DNA from: Bacillus thermozeamaize
GTDB lineage: Bacteria > Bacillota > Bacilli > ZCTH02-B2
DNA length: 64,000 nucleotides
Reading direction: 5' to 3'
Assembly: GCA_002159075.1 (NCBI GenBank)
Contig: LZRT01000094.1
Span: 144,014-208,013, forward strand
Made by a program: the position numbers and the translations under genes. This document shows positions 51,469-61,186 of this stretch, one piece after another (the first letter of the stretch is position 1; every line of letters begins with the position of its first letter). The notes under the pieces were generated by a model that was given only the letters and a program-made list of their open reading frames with translations, made no database searches and was not told the origin of the DNA.

Positions 51469-52809
51469 TCATTTTCCCTCCACTGACGCCCATTCTTCCA
51501 GTTTTTTATCGGAAGGCAGGAACAGGGAGACGATGCCCAAGAGCGGCAGAAAACCGCAGCCGATCATCACAGTTTTTACCCCAAGCCAGTCTACCAGTCC
51601 GCCCAGGGCGACCGAGCCCAGCGCTCCCATGCCGAAGGCAAAGCCGATGATCAGCCCCGAGACGGTCCCCACCTTGCCGGGTACCAGATCCTGCGCGTAG
51701 ACCACCGTCACCGAAAAGCTGGAGAGGACGATAAATCCGATGACGAGCGACAACGGATAGGCCCAGAAGGCATTGACGTGCGGCAGGAGCAGGGACAGCG
51801 GCGCAGAACCCAGCATCGAGAAGAGGATCATGTTCCGTCTGCCGAAACGATCGGCGAGCGGCCCGCCCAAAAAGGTGCCCAGTGCGCCCGCAGCCAGGAA
51901 CAGAAAGATGTAGAGTTGCGCTTCCTTAACCGTCGTGCCGTACTGCTCGATGAGGTAGAACGGATAAAAGTTGGTAATGCCGGCGTGATACCATGAACGG
52001 ACGAAGACAAACGCGATCAAGAGCGACATGGCCAGCCGCAGCTTGCGCCGGTGCGCGGATGCGTTTTGCAGATCAGCCTCCGGGGAAGGGTTGGCCGCTG
52101 TTTTTTTCTTCATTTGTTCCAGCCGGTGCATCTGTGTCCTGTACCAGGAGGCGATGTACATCATCACGAGGATGGCGATGCCCGCCGGGATGGCGAACCA
52201 GATGGCTCCGAATTGCCCAAGATTGACGAAGACGAGGGCTGTCATCACAGGCGCCAGCGATTGGCCGCTGTTTCCGCCGACCTGGAAGATGGATTGGCCG
52301 AGGCCTCGCCGCTGGCCGCTGCTGAGGTAGGCCACGCGGGAGCCTTCCGGGTGAAAGACGGCTGAGCCCAGGCCGACCAGGATCACCGAAGCCAGAACAA
52401 AACTGAAATTGGGCGCAAACGCCAGGCCAATCATCCCGCACATGGTGAAAAACATGCCGATCGGCAGCATGTAAGGGGAGGGGTGCCTGTCTGTGTACCA
52501 TCCGACCACCGGTTGCATGATCGATGCGGTCATGTTGAGCGCAAAGGCGACGAGCCCCAGTTGCAGGTAAGTCAGGTGCATCGATTCCCGCAGGATCGGA
52601 AAGATGGCGGGGATCACCGCCTGAATGGTATCATTGAACAGGTGGACCAGGCTGATGGCCAGCAAAATGTTGTACAGTGTGGGTTTGACCGCCGGGTCCG
52701 GCTTTGCCGCAACTTCCAAGCCGATTCTCCTCTCTGCGGAAGGTTTCTCTGTATCATGGTTTTTCTGTATGCTTTTTTTCGCCGCACGAACAAAAGAAGA
52801 TAGTTTCAT
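51469..52809 (-). CDS. MFS transporter, Fsr (fosmidomycin resistance) type
   Basis: This 446-aa, 12-helix major facilitator has LYNILLAISLVHLFNDTIQAVIPAIFPILRE at its start, the HLxND...PxxxP signature of Fsr-type carriers, and GSAVFHPEGSRVAY in the middle. It expels drugs or other small molecules; the natural substrate is unknown. An about 40-residue polar N-terminal extension precedes helix 1 and no RBS is seen before ATG 52809, so the start may be internal. Upstream of and adjacent to chrA. Confidence 0.82.
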   Translation of the reverse strand: MKLSSFVRAAKKSIQKNHDTEKPSAERRIGLEVAAKPDPAVKPTLYNILLAISLVHLFNDTIQAVIPAIFPILRESMHLTYLQLGLVAFALNMTASIMQPVVGWYTDRHPSPYMLPIGMFFTMCGMIGLAFAPNFSFVLASVILVGLGSAVFHPEGSRVAYLSSGQRRGLGQSIFQVGGNSGQSLAPVMTALVFVNLGQFGAIWFAIPAGIAILVMMYIASWYRTQMHRLEQMKKKTAANPSPEADLQNASAHRRKLRLAMSLLIAFVFVRSWYHAGITNFYPFYLIEQYGTTVKEAQLYIFLFLAAGALGTFLGGPLADRFGRRNMILFSMLGSAPLSLLLPHVNAFWAYPLSLVIGFIVLSSFSVTVVYAQDLVPGKVGTVSGLIIGFAFGMGALGSVALGGLVDWLGVKTVMIGCGFLPLLGIVSLFLPSDKKLEEWASVEGK

Positions 52810-52872
52810 TGTATCACGACTGGTGAAGCGTGTCTTGCAAGTTGTTTCGCGAAAACGGACGAAGGTGATAGG

Positions 52873-54342
52873 ATGCTGACGAAGCTTCCCTCAGAGTTCA
52901 TCAAGCGGATGGAACACTGGCTGGGAAATGATGCGGAGCCCTTTTTTCGCGTCTATCGGGAGGAACGGGTTTATGGCCTGCGGATCAATCCGCTCAAGAT
53001 CACGCCTCAGGAGTGGCTGGCCCGAAGCCCTTTCCCGCTGGAGCCGGTGCCGTGGTGCCCGACGGGGTTTTATTATCCGGGAACCGACCGCCCAGGCAAG
53101 CACCCCTACCATGCCGCCGGAGTGTATTACATCCAGGAACCGAGCGCGATGGCGGTGGTGGAAGTGCTGGGCGTGCAGCCTGGTGAAAAGGTCCTGGATC
53201 TGGCTGCCGCCCCAGGAGGGAAAGCAACCCAAGCGGGAGCGGCGCTGCGGGGAGAGGGACTGCTGGTGGCCAACGATATTCATCCGGAAAGGGCGAAGGT
53301 GCTTTCAGAGAACGTGGAACGCATGGGACTGCGGAATGTGCTGGTGACCAGTGAGTCGCCGGAGCGGTTGGCGGCCCGCTTTCCCGCTTTTTTTGACAAG
53401 ATCATTGTTGATGCTCCCTGTTCGGGGGAGGGGATGTTCCGCAAAGATCCGGATGCGCGTGGCGCTTGGTCTTTGGCTCATATCCGCCTCTATGCGGAGC
53501 TTCAGGACAAAATCCTGGCCGCGGCGGCGAACATGCTAAAACCAGGCGGGAAAATGGTGTACTCCACATGCACGTTTGCGCCGGAGGAAAACGAGGGGAC
53601 GGTGGCCCGCTTTCTTGACCGCCACGGCGATTTCCGTCTGGTGGCGCATCATCTGGCGGATCATTTTGATCCGGGTTGCCCCCAGTGGTGGAACGGCAGA
53701 GAGGAACTGGCGCTTTGTTCCCGCCTCTGGCCGCACCGCCTGCGAGGGGAGGGACATTTCATCGCGTTATTGGAGCGCAGCGGGGATGCCCATCCGGGAG
53801 AAGCCTTGGCATGGAAGGAAAAAAGAAAGGGGCGCAAATCTCAGCCAAGGTATCCAGGATTGTCCTATCAGGAGGCATGGAAGCGCTTTGCGGAATTTGC
53901 ACGGGAATACTTGACGCTGGATCCGGAACAGTTGGCCGCGCCGGAGCGGCTCTGTCTGTATAAAGACCAAGTGTACGTGCTGCCGGATGTCCAAGGCGTG
54001 GATTTGGCCGCTTTCATGCCAGGCTTCCGGATCTTGCGGCCGGGCTTGCATCTGGGAACGTTGAAAAAGGAACGCCTGGAGCCGGCGCATGCCCTCTCGC
54101 TGGCTCTCGCGCCGGCCGATGTCAGGCAACGGTATGAGCTGTCCCTGGAAACGGCAGGGGGGCAGCCGGAAGCGATTCGGTATTTGCGCGGCGAGAGCCT
54201 GCTTCTCCAGGAAGCGGGGGAAGGTTTTTCCGGATGGGTCCTGCTTGTCGCGGACGGTTTTCCGTTGGGATGGGGAAAGGCCAGCAACGGACAGATCAAG
54301 AACCGCTATCCCAAGGGCCGGCGTTGGTTTGCTGAAAGTTGA
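52873..54342 (+). CDS. RsmB/NOP family 16S rRNA m5C methyltransferase (RsmF-like)
   Basis: This 489-aa protein has an N-terminal RNA-binding part, a SAM-binding core (VLDLAAAPGGKATQ, about residues 111-124), the two catalytic cysteines in DAPCSGEGMFRKD and YSTCTF, and a C-terminal domain of about 170 residues of the RsmF/PUA-like kind. It methylates cytosine C5 in 16S rRNA. The menF promoter lies at its 3' end. Divergent from the Fsr-type carrier. Confidence 0.9.
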   Translation: MLTKLPSEFIKRMEHWLGNDAEPFFRVYREERVYGLRINPLKITPQEWLARSPFPLEPVPWCPTGFYYPGTDRPGKHPYHAAGVYYIQEPSAMAVVEVLGVQPGEKVLDLAAAPGGKATQAGAALRGEGLLVANDIHPERAKVLSENVERMGLRNVLVTSESPERLAARFPAFFDKIIVDAPCSGEGMFRKDPDARGAWSLAHIRLYAELQDKILAAAANMLKPGGKMVYSTCTFAPEENEGTVARFLDRHGDFRLVAHHLADHFDPGCPQWWNGREELALCSRLWPHRLRGEGHFIALLERSGDAHPGEALAWKEKRKGRKSQPRYPGLSYQEAWKRFAEFAREYLTLDPEQLAAPERLCLYKDQVYVLPDVQGVDLAAFMPGFRILRPGLHLGTLKKERLEPAHALSLALAPADVRQRYELSLETAGGQPEAIRYLRGESLLLQEAGEGFSGWVLLVADGFPLGWGKASNGQIKNRYPKGRRWFAES

Positions 54343-54367
54343 CACCCACCAGGGCTCGTTTTATTGT
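54339..54367 (+). promoter_or_regulatory. men operon promoter
   Basis: TTGACA (54339-54344), 17-bp spacer, TATTGT (54362-54367). The -35 overlaps the stop codon of the rRNA methyltransferase gene. Confidence 0.65.
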
Positions 54368-54400
54368 AGTAGTTGGAGTGTGCTGAAAGGAATGACGGGA

Positions 54401-55942
54401 ATGACACTTTCCAATGTGGGTGTCAGTGCATCGCGACAACTGGGCGCTTTGTTGCTGAGGGGAAGGGAGCTGGCCAGGTGCAAGGGGGAGGCGGTGCTGG
54501 TTGGCGGAACGGTTCCCGTCCCGGAGCCGGTTGATCCCATCTCCCTGTTTGGCAAGGGATGGGTACGGAACGAGAAGGTGTTCTTTTGGGCCAAGGCAGG
54601 GGGCCGCTTTGGCCTGGTAGGCCTGGGGCAGGCGGCTGCCATGGAAGAGCATGGCCAAGATGAAGGAGATGAAGCGGACCGCGTTGTAAACGCAGATCGT
54701 TGTGAGAAGTTGTTCCGAAGCTGGCAAAAGTGGCTGTCGGCGGGACTGAGGGAAGGCCCGAGAGAGCCGGGCTTAGGACCTGTCCTGCTTGGCGGCTTTT
54801 CGTTTGATCCGCTCAAAGCGAGCAGTCCGTTGTGGCGGGATTTTCCGGGCGTCTGTTTTGTCCTGCCGGAATACCTGTATACCTGGCGGGAAGATCAGGG
54901 GTGGTTGTCTGTCAACCGGTTCGTATTGCCTCAGGATGAGGAAACGGAGCTGATGGCCTGGGCCGAACAAGGCTGGCGCTGGGTGCAGGAAGGCGACCTG
55001 CGGCAGCCGTCAGGGATGCATGGGGGGTTGGCAGATGGCGCGCCGGCGCATGGGACAGCGGCTGACATGCAGGATGCGCGTGCCGATCTGCAGGAATGGC
55101 TGCAAGGCCGCGGCCTGTCCGTTCATGAAAGGGATCCGGAAACCTGGAAACGGGCTGTCAGACAGGTGGCCAAAGAGATACGGGATGGACATCTGAAAAA
55201 AGTGGTCCTGGCGCGGGATTTGGTTCTGAAAGCGGAACAGCCGTTTTTCCCGGCGGTGATCTTAGAGGCGCTGCGACAGCGCCAGGGGCGTGACTGTTAC
55301 CTGTTTGCTGTCCGCCGCGGCGCAAGTTGTTTTCTCGGAGCGACACCCGAGCGGCTGGTGGAAGTGGAAAGGCAAGAGGTTCGGGCGACATGCCTCGCCG
55401 GATCGGTTGCCCGCGGCAAGACGCCGGCGGAGGATGAGCGGTTGGGCGCATTGTTGCTGGCCGATGCGAAAAACCGGGCGGAACATGCCGTTGTGGCGGA
55501 GATGCTTCGGGAAGCCCTCGCCCCGTCCTGTTCCGCGCTGGAGGTGCCGGCAGAGCCGGTCCTGATGAAGCTGCGGGACATTCAGCACCTGTATACACCG
55601 GTCACCGGACGGCTGCGGCCGGGACATCATTTGCTGACGCTGGTGAAGGCCCTGCATCCGACACCGGCCGTGGGAGGATACCCTCGCGAGGCGGCGTTGG
55701 CGCGGATACGTGAGTTGGAGCAGATGGATCGGGGATGGTATGCGGCACCGGTCGGATGGCTGGACAGCGAAGGAAACGGGGAGTTTGCAGTGGCCATCCG
55801 CTCGGCGCTGATAAGGGAGGATGAGGCGGTGTTGTTTGCCGGATGCGGGATCATGGGCAATTCCGATCCGCAGGAAGAATGGGAAGAGACGCGGTTGAAA
55901 ATGTTTCCTATGTTGTATGCGATTGGAAGTGCTGGGCGATGA
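54401..55942 (+). CDS. menF: Isochorismate synthase
   Basis: This 513-aa chorismate-utilising enzyme makes isochorismate, the first menaquinone step. Motifs KKVVLARDLVL, FLGATPERLV, GSVARG, KNRAEHAVVAEMLREAL, HPTPAVGGYP, FAVAIRSALI and GNSDPQEEWEETRLKM carry the Mg and catalytic residues. ATG 54401 (RBS AAAGGAA) or ATG 54392 are both possible; earlier starts would overlap the methyltransferase. Its stop overlaps menD (ATGA). Confidence 0.93.
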   Translation: MTLSNVGVSASRQLGALLLRGRELARCKGEAVLVGGTVPVPEPVDPISLFGKGWVRNEKVFFWAKAGGRFGLVGLGQAAAMEEHGQDEGDEADRVVNADRCEKLFRSWQKWLSAGLREGPREPGLGPVLLGGFSFDPLKASSPLWRDFPGVCFVLPEYLYTWREDQGWLSVNRFVLPQDEETELMAWAEQGWRWVQEGDLRQPSGMHGGLADGAPAHGTAADMQDARADLQEWLQGRGLSVHERDPETWKRAVRQVAKEIRDGHLKKVVLARDLVLKAEQPFFPAVILEALRQRQGRDCYLFAVRRGASCFLGATPERLVEVERQEVRATCLAGSVARGKTPAEDERLGALLLADAKNRAEHAVVAEMLREALAPSCSALEVPAEPVLMKLRDIQHLYTPVTGRLRPGHHLLTLVKALHPTPAVGGYPREAALARIRELEQMDRGWYAAPVGWLDSEGNGEFAVAIRSALIREDEAVLFAGCGIMGNSDPQEEWEETRLKMFPMLYAIGSAGR

Positions 55943-57864
55943 ACCGGTCACAGGCGATGTACGTCTACCTGAATGCCTTTATAGAAGAGTTGTCCCGAAA
56001 CGGTGTGCGCCATGTGGTGTATTGTCCCGGTTCCCGTTCGACGCCGCTGGCGATGCGGCTTGCGGAGCATCCGCGCATTCGCTGCTGGCTGCATCTGGAT
56101 GAGCGTTCAGCCGCCTTTTTCGCGCTCGGCATGGCAAAACGGTTGCGGGAACCGGTCGCTTTGCTCTGCACATCGGGCACGGCTGCGGTGAACTTTGCTC
56201 CGGCAGTGGTAGAGGCCCATTACGCCCGTGTGCCGCTTGTGGTCCTGACGGCTGACCGGCCGCCGGAGCTGCGGGATGCGGGAGCGCCGCAGACGATTGA
56301 TCAGGTGCATCTGTACGGCCGGCATGTCCGATGGTTCATGGAGATGGCACTGCCGGAAACGTCGCCTGAACTGCTCCGTTATGTGCGGACCGTGGCCGCC
56401 AAGGCGGTGGCGTTGGCACAGGGGAGTTTCCCCGGACCGGTTCATCTGAATTTTCCATTTCGTGAACCGCTGGTTCCGGAACCGCCGCCTGAGATGGCTT
56501 CCGGTGAGCAGGATCCGTGGTCAGGCGGCAGGATGCCGCAGGGAGACTGTGGAGAAGAATGCCGTGACGGAAGGCGTTTGGGAAATCCCGCCGACGGATG
56601 GCACGACGGGAAGCTGCGAAGCGGCGGGGAGGCGCCTTATGTGGCGGTCAGGAGCGGCCGCCTGGTGCTTGACGATGAGACGATCAAGCGCCTGGCCGGA
56701 TGGTTGTCCGGAACAGAACGGGGCGTGATCGTCTGCGGTCCGCAGACCGATCCCGCTTTTGCCCGGGCGGTCGGCAAACTGGCGGAGCGGCTCCAGTACC
56801 CGCTTCTGGCTGATCCGCTTTCACAGGTGCGTTGCGGCCGCCATCCGCTTTCGGCGGTGGTGGAGATGTATGATGCCCTGTTGCGGGTGACCGCGTTTGC
56901 GGAGAAGGCCAAACCGGAAGTGGTGCTTCGTTTTGGGGCCTTGCCGGTGTCCAAGCCGTTGCTGCAGTATTTGAGCCGCCATGCGGATGCCCGCCAAATT
57001 GTGGTGGATGGCCACGCCATGTGGCACGATCCCGTCTTTTCAGCAGCGGAAGTGCTCCAGGCGGATCCGGCCTGGGTTTGTGAGCGGTTGTGTGTGCAGT
57101 TGGATGAAGCGGCTCAAAAGCAAAACCGCGGAGAGTCGGCACCTGAGGGGCGTAAATCCAGCGGGGAGTGGCTTTCCTGGTGGCAGAAAGCCAACCGGCT
57201 GGCGCGCAGGACGGTGGAGCGCACGATGTCCGATGCCGATACCGTTGCGGGTGATGCGGATACCGGCCTGTTTGAAGGCCGCCTGTTTCCCGAACTGGCC
57301 GGCCTGCTTCCGGAAGGCTGCCTGCTGTACGTGGGAAACAGTATGCCGGTGCGGGATCTGGACAGCTTTTTTCCCACCCTGCAAAAGGAACTGTTCTTCT
57401 TGGCTAACCGTGGGGCAAACGGCATTGACGGCGTGGTTTCCAGTGCGCTGGGAGCCAGCGCGGCGGGGGAAGAACCGGTCATTCTGGTGATTGGCGATTT
57501 GTCGTTTTACCACGACTTGAACGGGCTTTTGGCAGCCAAATTGCACCGGCTGAACCTGACGGTGATCCTGGTCAACAATGATGGCGGCGGGATCTTTTCT
57601 TTTCTGCCGCAAGCGGAACATCCTGAACATTTCGAGGCTTTGTTCGGCACGCCGCACGGTCTCTCCTTTGAACCGGCGGTGAAGATGTACGGCGGATGTT
57701 ACCGTCGCGTGGATGACTGGGAGCAGTTTTCCCAGGCAGTGCGCACGAGCCTCGCGAAAGGCGGCCTGTCCGTGATCGAGGTGCCCAGCCGGCGTGATGC
57801 GAACCTGAACGCTCACCGGCAGATCTGGCGGGAAGTGGCCCAGGCGCTGGAAGCCTCCCTGTAG
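55939..57864 (+). CDS. menD: SEPHCHC synthase
   Basis: This 641-aa ThDP-dependent enzyme condenses 2-oxoglutarate and isochorismate. VVYCPGSRSTPLA, LDERSAAFFALGMAK (catalytic Glu), LCTSGTAAVNFAPAVVEAH, VLTADRPPELRDAGAPQTIDQ and the ThDP/Mg motif GDLSFYHDLNGL with NNDGGGIF are clear. It is longer than the usual 570-590 aa because of a hydrophilic, Gly/Asp-rich insertion of about 45 residues near 190-240, between the N-terminal and middle domains. Confidence 0.95.
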   Translation: MNRSQAMYVYLNAFIEELSRNGVRHVVYCPGSRSTPLAMRLAEHPRIRCWLHLDERSAAFFALGMAKRLREPVALLCTSGTAAVNFAPAVVEAHYARVPLVVLTADRPPELRDAGAPQTIDQVHLYGRHVRWFMEMALPETSPELLRYVRTVAAKAVALAQGSFPGPVHLNFPFREPLVPEPPPEMASGEQDPWSGGRMPQGDCGEECRDGRRLGNPADGWHDGKLRSGGEAPYVAVRSGRLVLDDETIKRLAGWLSGTERGVIVCGPQTDPAFARAVGKLAERLQYPLLADPLSQVRCGRHPLSAVVEMYDALLRVTAFAEKAKPEVVLRFGALPVSKPLLQYLSRHADARQIVVDGHAMWHDPVFSAAEVLQADPAWVCERLCVQLDEAAQKQNRGESAPEGRKSSGEWLSWWQKANRLARRTVERTMSDADTVAGDADTGLFEGRLFPELAGLLPEGCLLYVGNSMPVRDLDSFFPTLQKELFFLANRGANGIDGVVSSALGASAAGEEPVILVIGDLSFYHDLNGLLAAKLHRLNLTVILVNNDGGGIFSFLPQAEHPEHFEALFGTPHGLSFEPAVKMYGGCYRRVDDWEQFSQAVRTSLAKGGLSVIEVPSRRDANLNAHRQIWREVAQALEASL

Positions 57865-57887
57865 ACGAATCGGATGGAGGCGGGAAG

Positions 57888-58709
57888 ATGATTCTTCGGA
57901 TCAATGACATGAAGTATTACGTGGAGCGGGCGGGGGAGGGTCAAGCCCTGCTCCTGCTGCACGGCTTTACCGGGAGCACGGAAACCTGGAGTCCTTTCGT
58001 CGAAGCGTGGAGCAGGCATTATCAGGTGCTGGCCGTCGATTTGCCCGGTCACGGACGGACGGATGCGCCGGCCGACCTGAAATACTACCGAATGGAGCGG
58101 GTGGTGCACGATCTGCTGTCGATTCTCGATCAGCTGGGGATCGGAGCGTTTCACCTCCTGGGTTACTCCATGGGCGGCCGGGTGGCGCTTCACCTCGCTC
58201 TGGCCGCGCCTGAACGGGTAAGGGCATTGATCCTGGAAAGCGCCTCCCCGGGCATTGCCGATGCGCAGGAACGCGAGGCCCGCCGTCAGCAGGATGAGCG
58301 GCTGGCGCAGCAGATTGAGCAAAAGGGGATCCAGTGGTTTGCCGCCTACTGGGAAGACCTTCCTTTGTTTGCCAGCCAGAAGTCCCTGCCGTCGGCGGCC
58401 CGGCAGCGGTTGCGGGAACAGCGGCTCGCGCAACGGCCCCAGGGTCTGGCGGGTAGTTTGCGCGGGATGGGAGCAGGCGTCCAAGCCCCCTTGCATGCGC
58501 GTTTGCGGGAATTGCAGATGCCGGTGCTGCTCCTGACCGGCGAACTTGATGAAAAGTATGGCGATTTGGCACAATGGATGGTGGGACAGCTTCCGCGTGG
58601 CGTATGGCATCCGATCCGGGAGGCGGGACATGCCGTCCACCTGGAACAGCCGGCCAGGTTTCAAGCGGAGGTGTTGGCTTTCCTGGGACAACAACATCCC
58701 ATCGGCTGA
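57888..58709 (+). CDS. menH: SHCHC synthase (alpha/beta hydrolase)
   Basis: This 273-aa alpha/beta-hydrolase has oxyanion motif LLHGFTGS, nucleophile elbow GYSMGG and catalytic His in [11 protein letters not shown]; the acid is likely the Asp in [10 protein letters not shown]. MenH removes pyruvate from SEPHCHC. RBS GGAGGCGGG before ATG 57888. Fits the menF-D-H-B-E order of Bacillus. Confidence 0.9.
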   Translation: MILRINDMKYYVERAGEGQALLLLHGFTGSTETWSPFVEAWSRHYQVLAVDLPGHGRTDAPADLKYYRMERVVHDLLSILDQLGIGAFHLLGYSMGGRVALHLALAAPERVRALILESASPGIADAQEREARRQQDERLAQQIEQKGIQWFAAYWEDLPLFASQKSLPSAARQRLREQRLAQRPQGLAGSLRGMGAGVQAPLHARLRELQMPVLLLTGELDEKYGDLAQWMVGQLPRGVWHPIREAGHAVHLEQPARFQAEVLAFLGQQHPIG

Positions 58710-58801
58710 GGCAAAGGTGGCGAACTTGCAACCGAGGACTGAAACCGCAAAATCAATCCTTTCATCATCAGATTATCAGGAGGAAAGGCAGGGATTGCCA
58801 A

Positions 58802-59620
58802 ATGGCTGTGGAATGGAAAACGGCGCGAACTTATAACGACATTTTGTATGAAACGTATGAAGGCATCGCCAAGATCACGATCAACCGTCCGGAGGTGAGA
58901 AACGCCTTCCGGCCCGAGACAGTGATGGAAATGATGGATGCTTTTGCCGCCGCCAGGGATGACAGCGATATCGGCGTCGTGATCCTGACCGGGGCAGGGA
59001 CGGAAGCCTTCTGTTCCGGCGGCGATCAGCGGGTGCGCGGGGACGGCGGATATGTCGGAAAAGATCAGGTGCCGCGCCTCAACGTACTGGATCTTCAGCG
59101 GCAAATTCGGACACTGCCGAAACCGGTGATCGCGATGGTGGCCGGGTACGCGATCGGCGGCGGGCATGTGCTTCATCTGGTGTGCGACCTGACCATTGCC
59201 GCCGACAATGCCATATTCGGCCAGACGGGGCCGAAAGTGGGCAGCTTTGACGCCGGATATGGCGCCACTTACCTGGCCCGGGTGGTCGGACACAAGAAAG
59301 CGCGGGAAATCTGGTACCTGTGCCGGCAATACACCGCTCAACAAGCGTTGGAGATGGGGCTGGTCAACGCGGTGGTGCCTTTGGAGAGACTGGAGGAAGA
59401 AACCATCCAGTGGGCGAAAGAGATCCTGGAAAAGAGCCCGACGGCCATCCGTTTCCTGAAGGCGGCCTTCAACGCCGACACGGACGGGCTGGCGGGCATC
59501 CAGCAACTGGCGGGTGACGCCACGCTGTTGTATTACTTGACGGACGAGGCGAAAGAAGGAAAAAACGCCTTCCTGGAAAAGAGAAAACCCGATTTTTCCA
59601 AGTTTCCCCGTTTTCCCTGA
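58802..59620 (+). CDS. menB: 1,4-dihydroxy-2-naphthoyl-CoA synthase
   Basis: This 272-aa crotonase-fold enzyme has [55 protein letters not shown] and [14 protein letters not shown], the MenB-specific GDQ and GSFDAG blocks. It cyclises o-succinylbenzoyl-CoA. ATG 58802 is preceded by AGGAGGAAAGG. Confidence 0.95.
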   Translation: MAVEWKTARTYNDILYETYEGIAKITINRPEVRNAFRPETVMEMMDAFAAARDDSDIGVVILTGAGTEAFCSGGDQRVRGDGGYVGKDQVPRLNVLDLQRQIRTLPKPVIAMVAGYAIGGGHVLHLVCDLTIAADNAIFGQTGPKVGSFDAGYGATYLARVVGHKKAREIWYLCRQYTAQQALEMGLVNAVVPLERLEEETIQWAKEILEKSPTAIRFLKAAFNADTDGLAGIQQLAGDATLLYYLTDEAKEGKNAFLEKRKPDFSKFPRFP

Positions 59621-59641
59621 TGGACGGAAGGAGGAAAAAGG

Positions 59642-61183
59642 TTGGAACAAAGCCGTATGCCCAACTGGCTGGCCCGGCAGGCGACGCTTTCCCCAGGGAA
59701 GCTGGCGCTCATTGCGGGCGAGGTGAGATGGACCTTTGCCGAACTGGAGAGCCGGGCGCGCAAGCTGGCCCAGGAACTGGCCCGGCTCGGCGTGGGCACC
59801 GGGGATCGGGTGGCGGTGCTTTGCCAGAACGGAGCGCATCTGGTGACCCTGATTCATGCCTTGATGAAACGGGGCGCCGTGCTGGTTCCGTTCAACTTGA
59901 GGCTGAGCGTCAGCGAACTGGCATGGCAGGTGCAGGATGTCAAGCCGCACCTGTTTTTTTATGACGCAGCCCATGAACGGAAGGCGGCGGGGCTGCTGGA
60001 ACGGTTTCCCGATTTGAAGGCGGTTCAGCTGGAACAGGTGCTGGAGGGCAGGCCTCTTTTGCGCCAGACCGGCCATCGGGATCATTCCGGCGCTCGTCAC
60101 TCTGAATGCGAATCCCATATTCTGGAATATCTGGACCGCAACCAGGTTCACTGCATCATTTATACATCGGGCACGACAGGCAAACCCAAGGGAGCCATGC
60201 TGACCTATGGAAACCATTGGTGGAGCGCCACCGGCTCGGCGTTGAATCTCGGCAACCTGCCGGATGACCGGTGGCTTGCCTGTGTGCCGCTGTTTCATGT
60301 GAGCGGCCTTTCGATCCTCATGCGCAGTGTCATCCTGGGCATTCCGATGGTGCTTCTTCCCGGCTTTGACCCGGACGAGGTGAACCGGGTGATTGAAGAG
60401 GAAAAAGTGACCATCATTTCGGTGGTCAGCAACATGCTCCGGCGGATGCTGGAGGCGCAGGGGAACAGGCCCTACCCGTCACACCTGCGCTGTGTCCTGT
60501 TGGGCGGGGGGCCGGCTCCCCGAACGCTCTTGGAAGCGTGCGCGGAGCGGGGGATTCCGGTGGTCCAGACGTACGGCATGACCGAAACCGCCTCGCAGGT
60601 GGTGACGCTGCCTCCCCATGAGGCGTTGCGCAAACTGGGCTCGGCCGGCAAACCCCTGTTTTCTGTAGAGCTTCGGATTGCGTCGGATGGCGAAGAAACG
60701 GCGCCGGGAGAGGTTGGCGAAATTCTGATCCGCGGCCCCAATGTGACGGCCGGTTACTTCGGGAGGCCGGAGGAGACGGCGAAGGCGATCCGGGACGGCT
60801 GGCTCCACACCGGTGACCTCGGCTATTTGGATGACGAAGGGTTTTTGTACGTCCTGGACCGGCGCCATGATCTGATCATCTCGGGCGGTGAAAATGTGTA
60901 CCCGGCGGAAGTGGAGGCGGTTCTCTCTGCCCACCCGCACATTGTGGAGGCGGGTGTGGTGGGTGTCCCCGATGAGCAGTGGGGACAGGTGCCCGTGGCC
61001 GTGGTCCGGGTCCGGGACGGCGTGGAACTGGATGAGCAGGCGGTGATCGCCTTCTGCCGGGAGCGGCTGGCCTCCTATAAAGTGCCGCGAAAAATCTGCC
61101 GGACGGAGCAGCTGCCCTACAATGCCTCGGGCAAACTGGTCCGCCACCAGCTGCGGCAATGGCTGTTGGAGGGTGGTTTGTAA
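59642..61183 (+). CDS. menE: O-succinylbenzoate-CoA ligase
   Basis: This 513-aa ANL ligase has YTSGTTGKPKGAMLTYGNHWW, TYGMTETASQVVTL, HTGDLGYLDDEGFLYVLDRR and YNASGKLVRHQL. It activates o-succinylbenzoate to its CoA ester for MenB. TTG 59642 is preceded by GGAGG at a normal distance. Last gene of the + strand men unit; menC lies convergent 3 bp downstream. Confidence 0.94.
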   Translation: MEQSRMPNWLARQATLSPGKLALIAGEVRWTFAELESRARKLAQELARLGVGTGDRVAVLCQNGAHLVTLIHALMKRGAVLVPFNLRLSVSELAWQVQDVKPHLFFYDAAHERKAAGLLERFPDLKAVQLEQVLEGRPLLRQTGHRDHSGARHSECESHILEYLDRNQVHCIIYTSGTTGKPKGAMLTYGNHWWSATGSALNLGNLPDDRWLACVPLFHVSGLSILMRSVILGIPMVLLPGFDPDEVNRVIEEEKVTIISVVSNMLRRMLEAQGNRPYPSHLRCVLLGGGPAPRTLLEACAERGIPVVQTYGMTETASQVVTLPPHEALRKLGSAGKPLFSVELRIASDGEETAPGEVGEILIRGPNVTAGYFGRPEETAKAIRDGWLHTGDLGYLDDEGFLYVLDRRHDLIISGGENVYPAEVEAVLSAHPHIVEAGVVGVPDEQWGQVPVAVVRVRDGVELDEQAVIAFCRERLASYKVPRKICRTEQLPYNASGKLVRHQLRQWLLEGGL

Positions 61184-61186
61184 CCG

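Noticed and set aside
58661..60298. 545-codon minus-strand frame over menB/menE
   Set aside because: Antisense shadow of two recognised men genes, without motifs.
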